A stretch of 64,000 nucleotides of DNA from RGIG3159 sp034927685 (GTDB taxonomy: Bacteria; Bacillota; Clostridia; Oscillospirales; Oscillospiraceae). Location: assembly GCA_034927685.1 (NCBI GenBank), contig JAYFPO010000013.1:62001-126000 (forward strand), written 5' to 3'. The translations under genes were made by a program, and so were the position numbers. A model generated the notes under the pieces. The model was not told the origin of the DNA. It saw nothing but the letters and a program-made list of their open reading frames with translations, and made no database searches. This document shows, one piece after another, positions 1-8,744 of this stretch (its first letter is position 1; every line of letters starts with the position of its first letter).

Positions 1-27
1 AATGTCCAGCCAATCCAGGAAACTGTC

Positions 28-56
28 TTGCAATTTCCTTAAAAATCAAATAAGAT
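28..56 (+). promoter_or_regulatory. Sigma-A-type promoter for the kinase-like gene
   Basis: TTGCAA at 28-33 and TAAGAT at 51-56 are separated by exactly 17 bases and lie 45 bases before the start codon. This is a good match to the vegetative -35/-10 pattern. The assignment rests on pattern and position only. Confidence 0.6.
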
Positions 57-100
57 AAAATAAGAATGTCATTTTTTGTCGCACGGAAGGAAGCGAGCCC

Positions 101-2671
101 ATGTCTGAATTTGAACTGATCTCCCCCCTGCTGGACGGGATGGTACTGGAAGCGGCGCTCTCCACCCACGGTGGTAATGCGGTATACCGGGTTCTGCACC
201 AAACTTCTGGTGTCCGCTACATCGTAAAACGTATCTCGATTCCGGCGTCAAAGGAGCATACCCAGGCGCTGGTCCTGACCGGTGCGGTCACCGACGAGGC
301 TGGCGCGGACGCATATTACAGGACAGTGCTGCAGCGCTATCGGGACGATCTGGCCGTTTTCCGCAAGTTGAGCGGCTCTCCTTATCTGGCCGGTTATCTG
401 CGTTTTCAGATCGAGCAGAAAACCGACCGACCAGGTTATGATCTCTATTTGCTGTCGCCCTGCCGCACTTCACTGCGCACCTTTTTGCAGCAGAACGCCA
501 TCACCCAGCAAAAGACGGTGCAGCTTGGCACAGACCTGTGCCACAGCCTGCAGCTGCTCCGGGAAAACGGTTATATTTACCAGAACCTGAAGCCGGAAAA
601 CGTCTTTCTCGAGGACGGAAAATTCTGTATTGGAGATTTCGGCCTCTACCCGATTTCCGATCTGACCTACGGTTCGCAGCCGCCAGACTATGTTGGCCGT
701 TTTACGGCGCCGGAGCTCTGCGGTCTCGCCGGTACGCTGAACCTGACAGGCGACCTTTATGCTGTCGGCCTGCTGCTCTATTACATCTATAACGGCAACC
801 ACACGCCCTTCGAGGAGGCAGGCACCACGGACAAAACCGCCGATGGCCGACGCATCGCCGGCGAGTCGCTGCCAACGCCGCTTTACGCGGACTATGAGAT
901 GGACGAAATTATTCGAAAAGCATGCGCCCTAAAGCCGGAGGATCGCTATCAGACCCCGGAGGAGCTGCTCGCGGCACTGCAGTCCTACCTGGACCGCAAC
1001 GAGGTGGCGGACACCTGCCTCGTGCCGCCGCTCTGCACCGACGACGTGCCTGTTGCGCCGCCGGAGGAGACGGAAGCGGTACCGCTCGCCTTTGCGGATG
1101 TGCAGACCCTCCCGGATGCTTTCAAGGAGAGCTTTACGCCCGCGCCGGAGCCGGATACAGACCCGCCAAAGCGTCGCCGGAGGAAGCGCTGGATTCCGAT
1201 TGTGCTGATCCTTTTGCTGCTGCTGGGCGCGGGGGGCTGCTACTATGTATTTGAATATGCCGCCATTACCGTACAGAGTGTAGAGATTACCGACAAGGGA
1301 ACGGACTACCTGACGGTGGACGTCTCCGCTTCGGACGTCTCGAATCTGGTCGTCACCTGTACCGCTGAGGATGACTCTTCCTCCGCCACCTATCAGTGCG
1401 CGGAAACCGTCACATTCAGGGATCTGACGCCCGGCGTCGTCTACCGCGTCACGGTTTCCTCCCCCGACTGGCACCGGGTCAAGGGCGCCACCGAGACCGC
1501 GGGGGCCACCGCCTCCGTCACGGAGATTCTCTCCTTTACCGCCGAGGATCTGTCGGGCGGCGCGGCGCGGCTGACCTTCCAGGTCAGCGGGCCGGAACCG
1601 AAAAGCTGGACGCTGCACAGTCAGAGCGACGCCGCCGGCGAGGCCGACTATGTCGTGGAAAACCACACCTGCACCGTGGAAAATCTCCTGCCCAACAGCG
1701 TCTATACCTTCTCGCTGACGGCTGGCGACGGCTACTATCTGGGCGGCGCGGACTCCATTTCCTACTCCTACGCGCTGCCCATGGAAGGCAGCAATCTGGC
1801 GCTCAAGGGTACGACAGACTCGACCATCACCGTCACTTGGGAATCGGACGTCGATACTCCGACGGAATGGACGGCGGTCTGCTCCGGCGACAACGGCTAT
1901 GCCTCCACGCTCGTCACGGACCAAATGGAAGCCACCTTTGAAGGCACTGCCACCAATGTGGAATACACCATTACCGTCTCCAATTCCACGATGGCCATAC
2001 CCCTGATTCTGACCGTACAGAGCACTTCCAGTCAGGTCACGGACTTCACCGCCTCCGTTCTGGACGACGCCGCCAGCCTGAGCTGGTCGGCGGAGGGATC
2101 CAGGATCCCTGGAACATGGGTCGTCACCTACGGTCCCGTCGGGACACTGTCCCCGGCCACCGCCGAGACGAATACGCTTTCGCTGGAGCTGGCGGGGCTG
2201 ATCCCCGGCGCGACCTATGAATTTGCCCTTTCCGCCAAGGATGAGAGCATGGTGGGCGGCCAGACCACAGTCACCGCCGATACTCCGGCGGCGGAGCTGT
2301 ATCCTGCCGACGATTATGGCGGTATCTACATCGGTCTCTATGAGGCCGTCTCCAGCTGGACCATCCAGACGCTGGGCAGCGTACAGGAATCCTTTGCGCC
2401 CGGTACGCCCATTGTCTGCGCCATTGAGCCGACGACCATCCCCGAAGCGCAGAAGACGTCCGGGGACGAGGTTGCCGTGATGCTGGTCATCCGGGACAGC
2501 AGCGGCGCGCCGGTCTCCGACAGTCGCGAAACCATGACGTTCCAGGATATCTGGCAGCAGAATGTCTTCGCCGCTGAAATTTCCAAAACGCCTACCGTCG
2601 CCGGCAGCTACAAGCTGGAGCTGTACTTTGGCGGCAAACTGCTGCGCTCCACGGAATTTTCCGTCTCCTGA
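101..2671 (+). CDS. Membrane-anchored Ser/Thr kinase-like receptor with Fn3-like outer domains (probable pseudokinase)
   Basis: An 856-residue protein. Residues 10-300 form a Hanks-type kinase fold: glycine loop around 23-28, the VAIK-type lysine at K43, DFG at 179-181 and a TAPEL motif near 202-206. The catalytic loop reads YQNLKPEN, so the usual HRD aspartate is Asn162. A basic stretch and one hydrophobic segment (about 364-384) predict a single membrane span. About 470 outer residues follow with repeated Fn3-like strands rich in Thr, Ser and acidic residues. The layout resembles PknB/PrkC receptors, but Fn3 replaces PASTA. Loss of the catalytic base suggests weak or no phosphotransfer. The start has a GGAAGGA ribosome site. 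No partner phosphatase gene is nearby. Confidence 0.8.
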   Translation: MSEFELISPLLDGMVLEAALSTHGGNAVYRVLHQTSGVRYIVKRISIPASKEHTQALVLTGAVTDEAGADAYYRTVLQRYRDDLAVFRKLSGSPYLAGYLRFQIEQKTDRPGYDLYLLSPCRTSLRTFLQQNAITQQKTVQLGTDLCHSLQLLRENGYIYQNLKPENVFLEDGKFCIGDFGLYPISDLTYGSQPPDYVGRFTAPELCGLAGTLNLTGDLYAVGLLLYYIYNGNHTPFEEAGTTDKTADGRRIAGESLPTPLYADYEMDEIIRKACALKPEDRYQTPEELLAALQSYLDRNEVADTCLVPPLCTDDVPVAPPEETEAVPLAFADVQTLPDAFKESFTPAPEPDTDPPKRRRRKRWIPIVLILLLLLGAGGCYYVFEYAAITVQSVEITDKGTDYLTVDVSASDVSNLVVTCTAEDDSSSATYQCAETVTFRDLTPGVVYRVTVSSPDWHRVKGATETAGATASVTEILSFTAEDLSGGAARLTFQVSGPEPKSWTLHSQSDAAGEADYVVENHTCTVENLLPNSVYTFSLTAGDGYYLGGADSISYSYALPMEGSNLALKGTTDSTITVTWESDVDTPTEWTAVCSGDNGYASTLVTDQMEATFEGTATNVEYTITVSNSTMAIPLILTVQSTSSQVTDFTASVLDDAASLSWSAEGSRIPGTWVVTYGPVGTLSPATAETNTLSLELAGLIPGATYEFALSAKDESMVGGQTTVTADTPAAELYPADDYGGIYIGLYEAVSSWTIQTLGSVQESFAPGTPIVCAIEPTTIPEAQKTSGDEVAVMLVIRDSSGAPVSDSRETMTFQDIWQQNVFAAEISKTPTVAGSYKLELYFGGKLLRSTEFSVS

Positions 2672-2739
2672 TCCTGACGCAAAACAGCAATCACGGACCG
2701 TAAATGCAACCATAACAGGGAAATGAAAGGCGGAGCAAC

Positions 2740-3309
2740 ATGGCGCAATTTACACAAAAAGCGATCATGAAGACCTTTCAGGATATGTTGGAGGTCTTGC
2801 CATTTGACAAAATCACAGTTTCGGCACTTGTGAAAAAGTGCGAGATCAGCTCAAATACCTTCTACTACCACTATCGGGACATATACGCGCTTTTGGATGG
2901 TTGGCTGGAGATGGAGCTCAGCTGCTATGTGCCCTGCAAGCCGCCCTATGAGGACTGGAAGGGTGCTGCAAAAGCAATGCTTCATGATTGCAAAGGCCAT
3001 GCCAATGTAATTTATCATATTTTCAATTCCCTATCCCGCGACCGGCTGGAGCGCTACATGTTTACCTCAACCAGTGATTTTATTGATACGCTGATTCAAC
3101 TGCATACGGTCGGATATGATATTCCGGAAGAGCGGTTGCAGGAGATTGCCGATTTCTGCCGTTTCGCGTTGATCGGCTTTTTTCTGAAGTTTCTCTGGAC
3201 TCACATGGAAGATGATATTGACAGCGCGGTTGACCACCTCGGCATACTGTTCGATGGCTTCGTGATGCAGGCCGCAAAAGAGTGCCCTGAAAAAGAAGCC
3301 AAAAAATAA
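2740..3309 (+). CDS. TetR/AcrR-family transcriptional regulator
   Basis: A 189-residue protein with an N-terminal TetR helix-turn-helix (about residues 22-48, including the typical SSNTFYYHYRD recognition-helix region) and an all-helical C-terminal part of the DhaS-like TetR_C type. It lies 68 bases after the kinase-like gene on the same strand, with a purine-rich ribosome site (GGCGGAG), so the two could be co-transcribed. The terminator after it separates it from metK. Effector and targets cannot be read from the sequence. Family assignment is firm, role unknown. Confidence 0.85.
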   Translation: MAQFTQKAIMKTFQDMLEVLPFDKITVSALVKKCEISSNTFYYHYRDIYALLDGWLEMELSCYVPCKPPYEDWKGAAKAMLHDCKGHANVIYHIFNSLSRDRLERYMFTSTSDFIDTLIQLHTVGYDIPEERLQEIADFCRFALIGFFLKFLWTHMEDDIDSAVDHLGILFDGFVMQAAKECPEKEAKK

Positions 3310-3402
3310 GTTTGCTTGTAAAATGGCGCTGTGGCCGACGGCGAGAGATTTTTTTGCCAGGCTGCTGGTAGTCTGAGGATTATTTTGGAAATTGCAGAAT
3401 TT

Positions 3403-3440
3403 AAGCGATTTCTCCTAAATTTGGAGAAACCGCTTTTTTT
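3403..3440 (+). terminator. Intrinsic terminator after the TetR gene
   Basis: AAGCGATTTCTCC and GGAGAAACCGCTT pair with one mismatch across a 7-base loop and are followed by a run of T. It sits about 90 bases after the TetR stop codon and just before the metK promoter. Confidence 0.8.
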
Positions 3441-3445
3441 CTTAG

Positions 3446-3474
3446 TTGCAGGGTGTCGACGCCTGCTCTATCAT
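3446..3474 (+). promoter_or_regulatory. Probable metK promoter
   Basis: TTGCAG (3446-3451) and TATCAT (3469-3474) are 17 bases apart, directly after the terminator. The transcript leader before the metK start would be only about 45 bases, too short for any known SAM riboswitch, so I call none. Confidence 0.5.
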
Positions 3475-3525
3475 CCTATCTGAAGAAGCAATGAGTGGAA
3501 AAATAATCAATAGGAGGTCCCTGCC

Positions 3526-4671
3526 ATGGAACATGGTTTCTTTACCTCGGAGTCTGTGACCTGCGGACATCCCGATAAGGTCTGCGACCAGATCGCAGAC
3601 CGGATTCTGGATGAACTCCTCAGGCAGGACCCGGATTCCAGAGTGGCATGTGAGGTCACCTGTACCACAAATCAGGTGCACGTTTTTGGTGAAATCAGTT
3701 CACAGGCCCATGTCGATTATGACGGGATTGTCCGTCATGTGATCGAGGAAATCGGATACACCGTGCCGGGGCGCGGCTTCGACGCCGCATCCTGTGAGAT
3801 TCGCGTGGACCTGCATGAACAATCGCCCGATATTGCGTTGGGGATCGATCGGTGCAGGGAATCAGAATTGCTCGACAGCGGCGCAGGCGATCAGGGCATG
3901 ATGTTCGGTTACGCATGCCGGCAGACCGGCAGCCTGATGCCGCTTCCCATTGAGCTTGCCCATGCACTCGCAAAACGGCTGGAATATGTGCGCAAAACCG
4001 GCGAGCTTCCATATCTCCTGCCGGACGGAAAAACGCAGGTGACCGTCGAGTATAAGGACAGCATTCCCAAACGAATTGCAGCAGTCGTCGTCTCCGCGCA
4101 GCATCGCGGTGACGTGAGCATTGCTGCGGTACGAAAAGAAATACAGAGCCATGTAATCACACCCGTCCTGCCCTCCACAATGGTAGACATGGATACACAG
4201 GTTTTTATCAACCCGACAGGCCGCTTCGTTGCCGGCGGGCCGGCCGCAGATTCCGGTCTGACCGGAAGAAAGTTAATCGTCGACACCTACGGCGGCTATG
4301 CCCGCCACGGCGGCGGCGCGCTTTCCGGAAAGGACGCCACAAAGGTCGACCGCAGCGGCGCGTACATGGCGAGGTATATCTCCAAAAACATTGTCGCACA
4401 GGGGCTTGCCGATGAATGCGAGGTACAGCTCAGCTACGCGATTGGTCTGTCGGACCCCATGGCCATGCGCATGGACACTTTTGGGACGGCGCATATCAAA
4501 GAGCGTGATCTGTACAACGCCGTCCTTCAGGCCTTCGACGCCCGCCCCGCAGCGATCATCCGCAAATTCGATCTGCGATCTCCCATCTTCTCGCAGGTGT
4601 CCTGCTATGGGCACTTTGGAAGCAATGCCAGTGAAATGCCGTGGGAGCAGACCGATCTTCCGCCGCTATAA
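3526..4671 (+). CDS. metK: S-adenosylmethionine synthase, divergent form
   Basis: A 381-residue methionine adenosyltransferase, which makes SAM from ATP and methionine. Recognisable motifs: GHPDK (14-18, with His15 and Asp17), GDQGMMFGYA (121-130), the TGRK pair near 246-249, and a glycine-rich loop with GKD...KVDRSGAY from about residue 261. The usual TEGHPDK is TCGHPDK here, with Cys13 replacing a normally conserved Glu, and the middle part is shorter than in classical MetK. This looks like the second, divergent MetK clade seen in some Clostridia; a canonical copy may exist elsewhere. Start supported by AGGAGG eight bases upstream. Confidence 0.9.
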   Translation: MEHGFFTSESVTCGHPDKVCDQIADRILDELLRQDPDSRVACEVTCTTNQVHVFGEISSQAHVDYDGIVRHVIEEIGYTVPGRGFDAASCEIRVDLHEQSPDIALGIDRCRESELLDSGAGDQGMMFGYACRQTGSLMPLPIELAHALAKRLEYVRKTGELPYLLPDGKTQVTVEYKDSIPKRIAAVVVSAQHRGDVSIAAVRKEIQSHVITPVLPSTMVDMDTQVFINPTGRFVAGGPAADSGLTGRKLIVDTYGGYARHGGGALSGKDATKVDRSGAYMARYISKNIVAQGLADECEVQLSYAIGLSDPMAMRMDTFGTAHIKERDLYNAVLQAFDARPAAIIRKFDLRSPIFSQVSCYGHFGSNASEMPWEQTDLPPL

Positions 4672-4692
4672 TAACTGTCTGATCCCTCTCAT

Positions 4693-4818
4693 ATGAATAT
4701 CGTGAGAACGCTGATCAAACGCAGTGTTATCCCGTTCCAGGCTCCGCGGATCGGCGGCGAAGCGATCCGCGGCGTGACAAGCCGTCAGGTGCTGTCCGCC
4801 AAAGAATTGACATTATGA
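4693..4818 (+). CDS. Small 41-residue ORF between metK and degV
   Basis: An ATG-started ORF of 41 codons fills the gap after metK and ends within the degV ribosome-binding site (the TGA overlaps the AGGTGAT box). The product is basic at the N-terminus and shows no membrane segment or domain I recognise. I see no strong ribosome site in front (only a CCCTCTC stretch), so it may be a chance ORF or a coupling peptide. Confidence 0.25.
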   Translation: MNIVRTLIKRSVIPFQAPRIGGEAIRGVTSRQVLSAKELTL

Positions 4819-4830
4819 GGTGATCCTACA

Positions 4831-5745
4831 ATGGAACGTAAATTCAACCTTTCCTGTGAATCGACCGTGGATATTCCGTACTCCTATGTGGAAAGCAGGA
4901 ATATGCCCGTGCTTTTTTATTCCTACTTGGTGGACGAGCAGGAGTATCCGGACGATATGGGGCGGGACCCAGAGGCCCTGCCTCGTTTCTACGGGTTTTT
5001 GAATGAAGGGAAAATACCAACCACTTCTCAGATTAACGAATTCAGATACGAAGCGTTCTTGGAAGAACAACTGCAAAAAGGAGACCTGCTCCATATCGGG
5101 TTCGGAACCGGCATGACACCATCCATCAGCAATGGGATTCGCGCAGCGGAACGGCTTCGGGAAAAATACCCCGACAGAAAACTCATGGCGATAGATTCGC
5201 TGTGCAGCTCGTCCGGCTATGGGATGCTGGTTGACGGAGCCGCCGATCTGCGCGACCAAGGCTGCTCCATCGAAGAAGTATCCGATTGGGTCTTGAAAAA
5301 CAGGCAAAAAATCCATCACCAGTTTTTCTCCAACGATTTGAAGTATTACCGCCGCAGCGGAAGAATCTCCGGAGCGGCTGCGACGGTCGGCGCTATTTTG
5401 AACATCTGCCCGGTCATGCGGCTGGATGACGGCGGCCGTATCATCGCTTACGGTAAAGTGCGCGGTAAGAAAAACGCCATCCGCGAGACACTGCGCATGA
5501 TGGAGCTGCATGCACAGGGTGGCAGAAATTATAGCGGAAAATGCTGGGTCTGCCACTCGAATTGTATCGCAGAAGCGGAAGAAACAAAAGAAGAACTGCA
5601 AAAGGCATTCCCGCATATCGCAGGCGAAATCCGCATCTGCGACATTGGGACGATCATCGCCTCGCACTGCGGTCCCGGGACAGTCGCTGTGTTTTTCTTC
5701 GGTGATGACCGTGCGCCCGATCAGAAAAAGCAAACACCAGACTGA
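4831..5745 (+). CDS. DegV-family fatty-acid-binding protein
   Basis: A 304-residue DegV/FakB-type protein, the family that binds a fatty acid and in many Gram-positives presents it to the kinase FakA. The N-terminal CESTVD corresponds to the family's DSxxD element, IPTTSQ near 63-68 matches the lipid-pocket loop, and FFSNDLKYYRRSGRIS near 168-183 is the DegV signature. A GPGTVAVFF motif closes the C-terminus. It follows metK and the small ORF with a GAGGTGAT ribosome site. No FakA homologue is in the window, so the partner is unknown. Confidence 0.85.
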   Translation: MERKFNLSCESTVDIPYSYVESRNMPVLFYSYLVDEQEYPDDMGRDPEALPRFYGFLNEGKIPTTSQINEFRYEAFLEEQLQKGDLLHIGFGTGMTPSISNGIRAAERLREKYPDRKLMAIDSLCSSSGYGMLVDGAADLRDQGCSIEEVSDWVLKNRQKIHHQFFSNDLKYYRRSGRISGAAATVGAILNICPVMRLDDGGRIIAYGKVRGKKNAIRETLRMMELHAQGGRNYSGKCWVCHSNCIAEAEETKEELQKAFPHIAGEIRICDIGTIIASHCGPGTVAVFFFGDDRAPDQKKQTPD

Positions 5746-5769
5746 TATAAGGCCGCACGGCGATCAGCC

Positions 5770-7635
5770 TCACCGCGTTCCCTCCACGCTGGGGCTTTCC
5801 TGTTCTAAACCCTCGTATCTTGCGATTTCATCCAGAAAAGCTTTCCCGTAGCGATCGGCCTTCACCTCGCCGACACCGGAGACCTCCAGAAATTCTATCC
5901 TGGTTTTGGGCGCTTTTTCCGCCATGTCGGCGAGACAGGTATTGGAGAAGATGATATATGCAGGGACGTTCTCCTGCTGTGCAAGCTGAAAGCGCAGCGC
6001 TTTCAATGCCGTGAACAGATCGTTTTCTCCCTCCAAGCTGACGGGAACGGCTTTTTTTCCACGGCGCTTCTCCGGCGCAGAGGGTTCCCTTCTTGTCATT
6101 TCCACTTTTTCATTCCGGAACAGCACATTCCCTGCCTTCTGCGTCAGCTCCACGCCGCCATGCGTCGGGTCGGTACGCAGGTAATCCTGTGCTTCCAAAG
6201 CCTCCACGAGCTCTCTGACCTGAGATTTGCGTGTTCCCTTCATCAGACCATACGTTGTCAGCTGATCAAGGCCAAGCTCCAGCACCCGCTGGTCTGCGCT
6301 TCCGCAGAGCGTACCGACAATTAATGTGACGCCAACGGAGTAACGCAGCTTATCTCTTGCACGTTTTACGCAGGATAGAATCATCTGTGCTTCCGATGTA
6401 ATGTCCTTCACCACAAAGACCGCGCTGCAGTTCCCACAGTTTCCGCAGGACTCCTGGTGGGTCTGTCCAAAATAATCTAAAATATATCCCCGCAGGCAGT
6501 GCGTGGTTTTGCAGTATCCGACTATGACGTCCAGGCGTTCATAGTCCCGCCTCATGACCGCCTGCCGCTCGTCCGCAGTCAGATCTTCGTTTTCTCCGGA
6601 ATTCTGAATGAAAAATTTCGCAGTCTGTATGTCTCCGGCGGAAAAAAGCAAAATGCAATCTGCCTTCTCGCCGTCCCGGCCTGCGCGGCCTGCCTCCTGA
6701 TAGTATGCCTCCAGACTCTTCGGCATATTGTAGTGGATCACAAAGCCAACATTGGACTTGTCGATCCCCATACCGAACGCATTCGTCGCCACCATCACGG
6801 AGGAGCGGTCATACAAAAAGTCCTCCTGATTCTTCCGGCGCTCATCATCGGCGAGACCCGCGTGATACCGAGTTGCCGCAATCCCGTTGCCGCGCAAAGC
6901 GTCGCATATCTTCTCCACACTGTTTCTGGTTGCACAGTATATGATTCCGCATTTGCCTCGGCGCTGTGAAACCAGAGTTTGAAGGGTTTCTGCCTTATTC
7001 TTGGGCCGCAATACCTCAAAATAGAGATTTGGCCTGTCAAACCCTGTGGTAACGCGCAGCGGATCCCGCAGCTTCAGAATTCGCTCAATATCGATCCGCA
7101 CCTGCTTTGTCGCTGTTGCGGTAAAAGCTGCCAGCACCGGCCGGTGCGGCAGTTTTTCCAGAAAGTCCACAATGCGCAAATAGCTCGGCCGGAAATCCTG
7201 CCCCCACTGAGAAATGCAGTGCGCCTCGTCCACTGCGACAAGCGAAATAGGCAGGCTTTGCGCAATCGAAACGAAGCCGTCCCCGTCCAGCCGTTCAGGC
7301 GCAGCGTAAACAATTTTATATTTTCCGGCACGCAGATTTCGATATACAGCGTTCAATTGCTCCGATGTCAAGGAGCTGTTGACAAAGGCTGCGCTGATTC
7401 CCGCATCCCTCAGCGCCATGACCTGGTCCTTCATCAGGGAAATCAGCGGAGAAATCACAAGGGCAATCCCATCCGACATCAGCGCCGGAAGCTGGTAGCA
7501 AATACTCTTGCCGCCGCCGGTTGGCATGATTCCAAAGACATCACGGCCGCTCAAAATCGCGTCAATCAGCGGCTCCTGCCCGTCCCGAAAGGAGGCGTGG
7601 CCAAAATATTTCTTTAATGCATCATTTTTTTCCAT
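5770..7635 (-). CDS. recQ: ATP-dependent DNA helicase RecQ
   Basis: A 621-residue 3'-5' superfamily-2 helicase for recombination and fork repair. It shows Walker A MPTGGGKS (37-44), DEAHCISQWG (136-145), the aromatic-rich loop QDFRPSYL, and a helicase C lobe with QEAGRAGRDG. The RQC region has a cysteine cluster (CLRGYILDYFG then CGNCGNC) for zinc, and an HRDC domain lies near the C-terminus (about 520-600). Start at ATG with GGGAG upstream. Convergent with degV, with only 24 bases between the stop codons. Confidence 0.95.
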   Translation of the reverse strand: MEKNDALKKYFGHASFRDGQEPLIDAILSGRDVFGIMPTGGGKSICYQLPALMSDGIALVISPLISLMKDQVMALRDAGISAAFVNSSLTSEQLNAVYRNLRAGKYKIVYAAPERLDGDGFVSIAQSLPISLVAVDEAHCISQWGQDFRPSYLRIVDFLEKLPHRPVLAAFTATATKQVRIDIERILKLRDPLRVTTGFDRPNLYFEVLRPKNKAETLQTLVSQRRGKCGIIYCATRNSVEKICDALRGNGIAATRYHAGLADDERRKNQEDFLYDRSSVMVATNAFGMGIDKSNVGFVIHYNMPKSLEAYYQEAGRAGRDGEKADCILLFSAGDIQTAKFFIQNSGENEDLTADERQAVMRRDYERLDVIVGYCKTTHCLRGYILDYFGQTHQESCGNCGNCSAVFVVKDITSEAQMILSCVKRARDKLRYSVGVTLIVGTLCGSADQRVLELGLDQLTTYGLMKGTRKSQVRELVEALEAQDYLRTDPTHGGVELTQKAGNVLFRNEKVEMTRREPSAPEKRRGKKAVPVSLEGENDLFTALKALRFQLAQQENVPAYIIFSNTCLADMAEKAPKTRIEFLEVSGVGEVKADRYGKAFLDEIARYEGLEQESPSVEGTR

Positions 7636-7829
7636 AGGGGTCTCCCATTTGCAGTTTTGATTATGATATCACCGATTTGTGTCTTTCGCAATGTGCCCCC
7701 ATGCCGAGACCCCATAAAAGGCGAAAGAAGAGTCGACCCGTTCCCGCAGCGAGTTTTGTCACTGTATCAGCAAGAAAAGCTGCTCACAGCGGAACCCCGA
7801 TGCGGATAGGCTTCAGGTCCTCCGGCCTT

Positions 7830-8744
7830 TTACAACTCCCCGTAGGCAATCATTGGCTCGTCCTGCCGGATGGCAAAAGCGCTGGTTTCATAAAGCACCA
7901 CGCCGCTGACCTTGGCAATAATCTCCGCAAGCGGCTCGCCGTAGATGTCCCGAATCTCGCCGATCTTTTCCCCGGCAGCGATGCGCGCCCCCGGTTTTTT
8001 GCCGGGATACCAGCAGCCGGTGACCGGGGCTTTTTCATAAAAGGCGCGCTCCGTGACCGCCTGCTCGTATTCTATCGGCTCAACCCCGTCGCAGAGAATA
8101 CCCAAATACCGCAGGATATTCTTTGCGTCGGCAACCGCCTGTTCGCACTCCGTCTCCGACCACAATCCGCACTGGCCGCGCTCGATGAGCACGGAGGGCT
8201 TTCCCAAAAGCGCCGCACTGCTGTAAAGACCGTCTGTGCCTGCCGCGCCCACATTGTAGTTCATGTTTGCGTGGGCGGCCATGGCGATGGAGGTCTCCAC
8301 TACGGTGCGGTCGGCGGTGCGCTGGTAATAAGCGTGGGGCACCAGATATTCGTGCCCGCCGCCGGAGTGCAGGTCGATGAGACAATCGCTTTGCATGACC
8401 AGCTTTTCCGTGATACACGCCGCAATCTTCTCGCTCTCGCTGCCCGCTCTGTCGCCGGGAAAGCACTTGTTCAGATTTTTGCCGTCCCCTGGCACAATAT
8501 CGTCCGAATGGCCCAGGAAGCCGGCATAGTTGCAGGCATGGGCAATGAGCACCCTGCCCCGCAGCGTCTGCGGGTTTAGGCGCTCTGCCAAAAGGCGAGC
8601 GGCCTCAATGCCAACGCACTCCCGGCTGTGCACCCCCGCGGTGACGAGGACGGTTTTCCCGTCCTTCGCGCCGGTAATCGCGGTGAGCGGAATGGCGCTC
8701 TCCGAATGTTCCACCTGAATCCAGATTCTTTCTTTAGGGTTCAT
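7830..8744 (-). CDS. M14-family zinc deacylase/carboxypeptidase (AstE/AspA-like)
   Basis: A 304-residue protein of the succinylglutamate desuccinylase/aspartoacylase group. Zinc ligands are visible as GVHSRE (His39, Glu42) and LIDLHSGG (His126); an ERGQCG stretch fits the usual catalytic Glu region. The C-terminal beta-rich part resembles AstE. The start chosen is the ATG at 8744, which has GAGGGG just upstream and lies inside the last codons of the preceding ABC ATPase gene, so translation is probably coupled. As last gene of a peptide/nickel-type ABC operon it probably removes an acyl or amino-acid group from the imported substrate. The substrate is unknown. Confidence 0.8.
   Translation of the reverse strand: MNPKERIWIQVEHSESAIPLTAITGAKDGKTVLVTAGVHSRECVGIEAARLLAERLNPQTLRGRVLIAHACNYAGFLGHSDDIVPGDGKNLNKCFPGDRAGSESEKIAACITEKLVMQSDCLIDLHSGGGHEYLVPHAYYQRTADRTVVETSIAMAAHANMNYNVGAAGTDGLYSSAALLGKPSVLIERGQCGLWSETECEQAVADAKNILRYLGILCDGVEPIEYEQAVTERAFYEKAPVTGCWYPGKKPGARIAAGEKIGEIRDIYGEPLAEIIAKVSGVVLYETSAFAIRQDEPMIAYGEL

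Noticed and set aside
929..2713. A long open frame opposite the kinase-like gene
   Set aside because: It mirrors the kinase gene in a GC-rich region; composition (Arg/Gly-rich, no domain) and lack of a ribosome site mark it as a shadow.
3446..3525. SAM riboswitch before metK
   Set aside because: The leader is about 45 bases, without the required helices.
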